The notes beneath the pieces were generated by a model that had not been told where the DNA came from, did no database searches, and saw nothing but the letters and a program-made list of their open reading frames with translations. Source: CAYVDB01 sp964450705 (lineage in GTDB: Bacteria > Patescibacteriota > Minisyncoccia > Phycocordibacterales > Zambryskibacteraceae). Taken from it: a DNA stretch of 22,029 nucleotides. A program made the translations under genes and the position numbers. Of this stretch, positions 19,926 to 22,029 are shown in pieces. Location of the stretch: assembly GCA_964450705.1 (NCBI GenBank), contig CAYVDB010000013.1:1-22029 (forward strand), in the 5' to 3' direction. Position 1 is the stretch's first letter, and every line of letters starts with the position of its first letter.

Positions 19926-20924
19926 TTAGAATAGAAGCTGAGGCTTGAATTCTGATGGGGCTTCTTCCATATATTTTTCAATGTCTTTCCTTTCCAAGAG
20001 CCCTTTTTGCGCTCCCACATATTGAACTACTGACATAGAGTTTATTGGTCCCCACATAAGGGCCTCTGGAACACTCATACCAAGCGCTAAAGCACTTGTA
20101 AATGTTGAAGCAAATGCATCTCCTGCGCCCGTTCTTTCATAAGGCGGCTTCAGGTCTTTGTAGGGAGGCATGAACCAAGCGCTCTCTCCATCGTATGCGT
20201 ATGCTCCGCGCGGCCCATCAGTAATTACAACAATTTTTGGTCCTAGGTCGCGGACTTTTTTTAACAAGTCTTCTATTTTGATTTCTTCTATGATGCTTAA
20301 AATTCTTTTTGCTTCTTCAACATTACAGAAGAACAATTCTGATAGGGAATATATTTTTTCTAAGTTTTGAACGCCAAGTTTCATCTGAAATGTTCCCGGC
20401 TGGAAGGCTAGTTTAATGTTAGGGTGTTTTTCTATATAGGATGCGATTTCGTGGTGATATTCAAGTGAATTTTCTGCAAGTGATGATAGATACAGCCAGC
20501 GAGGGTTTCCTATATCAGGTAGCTTGTATTCATACTCCTGGTGTTTTACAAGAATTGTTCGGTCATCTTCATACCATAGTACATAGTGATAGTTTGTTTC
20601 TTTATCTTTGTGGGATTTCATGAACTCAAGCGAAACCCCATTGCTATCGAGAGTCTCTAGACAATCTTTACCATTTTGATCTTCGCCGACGTGGGCAATG
20701 AGCGCAGAAGAAAGCCCAAGTCGAGATGCTGCCACAGAAGCATTTGCAGAGTTACCTACAGCTTTTACTACTTCAACAAAATCATATGGAACTTTATCTC
20801 CAAAGCTCATGGAAAGTTTGCACTTTTCTCTGTTGATATCGCAGTGTATTTCGGCGTCTTTTAATCGTATAAAGGCGTCTGTTACGATATCGCCAATCGC
20901 TATAAAGTCATATGTTTTATCCAT
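19926..20924 (-). CDS. PfkB family carbohydrate kinase
   Basis: ATP-dependent kinase of the ribokinase/PfkB superfamily, 332 residues. The N-terminal strand is FIAIGDIVTDAFI, the substrate signature GNSANASVAASRLGLSSALIAHVGED (57-82) and the ATP/anion-hole motif RTGAGDAFAS (264-273) with catalytic Asp269. The substrate cannot be fixed; fructose 6-phosphate, ribose or adenosine-like sugars are possible. The location next to a class II aldolase and the lack of another phosphofructokinase in the window make a 6-phosphofructokinase-like role attractive but unproven. On the minus strand TGA-TAGAAT ends 6 bases before the ATG, so the mRNA is probably leaderless. It is divergent from the aldolase gene, sharing an 80-base intergenic region. 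Confidence 0.9.
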   Translation of the reverse strand: MDKTYDFIAIGDIVTDAFIRLKDAEIHCDINREKCKLSMSFGDKVPYDFVEVVKAVGNSANASVAASRLGLSSALIAHVGEDQNGKDCLETLDSNGVSLEFMKSHKDKETNYHYVLWYEDDRTILVKHQEYEYKLPDIGNPRWLYLSSLAENSLEYHHEIASYIEKHPNIKLAFQPGTFQMKLGVQNLEKIYSLSELFFCNVEEAKRILSIIEEIKIEDLLKKVRDLGPKIVVITDGPRGAYAYDGESAWFMPPYKDLKPPYERTGAGDAFASTFTSALALGMSVPEALMWGPINSMSVVQYVGAQKGLLERKDIEKYMEEAPSEFKPQLLF

Positions 20925-20930
20925 GAGATA

Positions 20931-20936
20931 ATTCTA
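20931..20936 (-). promoter_or_regulatory. -10 box of the sugar kinase gene
   Basis: Reads TGA-TAGAAT on the minus strand, with 6 bases between the box and ATG. Transcription is predicted to start at or next to the start codon. Confidence 0.5.
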
Positions 20937-20956
20937 TCATAGGCTTATTTTTCTCG

Positions 20957-20965
20957 TGTTATACT
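20957..20965 (+). promoter_or_regulatory. Extended -10 promoter of aldolase gene
   Basis: TGT-TATACT (TATACT at 20960-20965), predicted start near 20972, about 33 bases before the ATG. It is back to back with the sugar kinase promoter, so the two can be regulated together. Confidence 0.5.
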
Positions 20966-21004
20966 TTCAGTTATTAGTTTATTCCTTAATCAGATTTTAA
21001 TAGC

Positions 21005-21871
21005 ATGAAAACACTTCGAGACTGTGTAAAAGATGCAGAATCAAAGAAAGTTGCCCTGGGGCATTTCAATATCTCTAATCTCGAGGGCGCTTCTGCTATT
21101 GTAAAAGCCGCACGAGAAGTGGGCGTTCCTGTAATAATAGGCCTTTCTGAAGGGGAGCGTGATTTTGTTGGTGTAAAAGTTGCTCGAGCGATTGTTGATT
21201 CTCTTAAAAAAGAATTTGATCACCCGATTTTTCTGAACGCAGATCACACATATTCTTTCGATCGGGTAAAAGATGCTATTGATGCAGGATATGACTCAGT
21301 AATTGTTGATGGCGCGAAACTATCTTTCGAAGAGAACGTTTCTCTTACTAAACAATGCGTAGAGTATGCGCGAAAGGTTAACCCAGAAATAGTGATTGAA
21401 GGTGAGTTAGGCTATATTGGGCAGTCTTCAAAGGTGTTAGATGAAATACCTGAAGGAGTCCTTTTATCTAAAGATTCACTAACTTCTCCCGAAGAAGCTC
21501 GGGAATTTGTTAGGTTGACTGGAGTAGATATGCTTGCTCCTGCGGTCGGCAATATTCATGGGATGCTCAAAGGGGGAAGTGACCCACGTCTTGATATAGA
21601 GAGGATTCGAGCTATCAGAGACACTGCGGGAGTGCCGTTGGTACTTCATGGAGGTTCTGGAAACTCAGAAGATGACTTTAAAAATGCAATTAATGCGGGG
21701 GTGTCAATTGTCCATATAAATACAGAACTTCGCGTGGCTTTTAAAGATGCATTGAAAATTTCTTTACAAGAAAATCCAGATGAGGTTGCTCCGTATAAAC
21801 TTTTGAAACCGACCGTAATTGCAATGCAGAAGTTGGTTGAAACAAAACTAAAGCTTTTTAATAATTTCTAG
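21005..21871 (+). CDS. fba: Class II fructose-bisphosphate aldolase family protein
   Basis: Zinc-dependent aldolase cleaving fructose 1,6-bisphosphate to dihydroxyacetone phosphate and glyceraldehyde 3-phosphate. 288 residues, the normal length. The start has VALGHFNISNLEGASAI, then LNADHTYSF with catalytic Asp80 and zinc ligand His81 (LHLDH in most relatives; Asn-Ala here), EGELGYIG with a metal-binding Glu, AVGNIHGM with a zinc His, and LVLHGGSG with the third zinc His and phosphate loop, and finally VHINTELR. Tagatose- or ketose-bisphosphate specificity cannot be excluded from sequence. It supplies triose phosphates to GAPDH, encoded in the same window. Confidence 0.93.
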   Translation: MKTLRDCVKDAESKKVALGHFNISNLEGASAIVKAAREVGVPVIIGLSEGERDFVGVKVARAIVDSLKKEFDHPIFLNADHTYSFDRVKDAIDAGYDSVIVDGAKLSFEENVSLTKQCVEYARKVNPEIVIEGELGYIGQSSKVLDEIPEGVLLSKDSLTSPEEAREFVRLTGVDMLAPAVGNIHGMLKGGSDPRLDIERIRAIRDTAGVPLVLHGGSGNSEDDFKNAINAGVSIVHINTELRVAFKDALKISLQENPDEVAPYKLLKPTVIAMQKLVETKLKLFNNF

Positions 21872-21914
21872 AAAAGTCCTAAAATATGGCTTAAATCGAT
21901 GGCTTTACACCTTA

Positions 21915-21944
21915 TTGACTTTTAGGCACTTAATATGGTATAAT
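21915..21944 (+). promoter_or_regulatory. Strong promoter at the right end of the window
   Basis: TTGACT (21915-21920), 18-base spacer, TATAAT (21939-21944) with TGG before it. This is the best match to a consensus promoter in the window. Transcription should start near 21951 and run out of the window, towards a gene or RNA that is not visible. Confidence 0.75.
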
Positions 21945-21990
21945 AGACAAGAAATAAGGTCTTTAAAACAAAGCTACTTTCGGCGGTCAT

Positions 21991-22029
21991 AGCTATAATT
22001 TCTTCAAGATATTTGGAGAGCTTATAGCT
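21991..22029 (+). other. Inverted repeat in the transcript at the window end
   Basis: AGCTATAA (21991-21998) and TTATAGCT (22022-22029) are exact reverse complements separated by 23 bases, about 40 bases into the predicted transcript. The stem may continue beyond the window. It could be part of a structured RNA or leader; no RNA family could be assigned. Confidence 0.4.

Noticed and set aside
21984..22029. Start of a 5S rRNA (GGCGGTCATAGC resembles its 5' end)
   Set aside because: The universally conserved CCCAT..CGAAC region should appear within the next 40 bases and does not.

Overview
The window reads as a chromosomal segment of a Candidate Phyla Radiation bacterium, most likely of the Parcubacteria/Paceibacteria side. 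Supporting signs are the AT-rich coding style, short ATG overlaps between genes, few Shine-Dalgarno sequences, a LemA/HtpX pair, split transketolase subunits, glycolysis linked to the non-oxidative pentose phosphate pathway without a visible oxidative branch, and a TrpR-like (YerC/YecD type) regulator. TGA is used as a stop, so this is not a UGA-recoding lineage such as Gracilibacteria or SR1. The assignment rests on family knowledge, not on a database search.

Layout. 1-1887: end of groES and complete groEL. 1905-2045: a previously easy-to-miss 33-residue membrane protein gene on the minus strand with its own terminator. 2153-4117: lemA, a Nudix hydrolase and htpX. 4173-4447: a palindromic operator-like site, a tRNA-like remnant and tRNA-Ser(GGA) inside an unusually long stem. 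4541-8962: mostly small accessory genes, namely an unknown protein, a metallo-beta-lactamase-fold hydrolase, three small membrane proteins, msrB, a membrane-anchored protein, an RRM RNA-binding protein and a DUF192 protein. 9039-12749: nrdA and nrdB behind a DnaA box; the small subunit has Phe where the radical Tyr normally sits, as in class Ic enzymes. 12874-15758: gap, a TrpR-like regulator flanked by large palindromes, rpiB and rpe. 17208-21871: two transketolase halves, two unknown proteins, a PfkB-type sugar kinase (minus strand) and class II fructose-bisphosphate aldolase. The last 158 bases hold a strong promoter starting a transcript that runs off the window.

The most exciting part is 15759-17201, a GC-rich island between rpe and the transketolase genes. 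The 3' end of a 203-residue protein gene (16333-16453) is a 121-bp near-copy of a downstream non-genic repeat (17039-17159). The two differ at 11 positions, and at every one of them the downstream copy has A and the gene copy has G; all 95 non-adenine positions are identical. All 11 changes alter the amino acid. This is the signature of a diversity-generating retroelement (DGR), with variable repeat VR in the gene and template repeat TR downstream, but with the twist that only A-to-G changes are seen. A hairpin follows the VR, and the TR has its own plausible promoter and terminator. No reverse transcriptase is visible. A 100-N scaffold gap lies between VR and TR, but the 55 bases on its two sides are identical, which suggests that two overlapping contigs were joined without merging and that the RT is encoded elsewhere or is lost.

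How the genes work together: GAPDH, RpiB, Rpe, the two transketolase subunits, the sugar kinase and the aldolase cover the sugar-phosphate interconversions feeding lower glycolysis; NrdAB turns ribonucleotides into deoxyribonucleotides; GroES/EL, HtpX/LemA and MsrB handle protein folding, membrane quality control and oxidative repair. Several genes have an extended -10 box ending only 6 to 8 bases before ATG, suggesting leaderless mRNAs.
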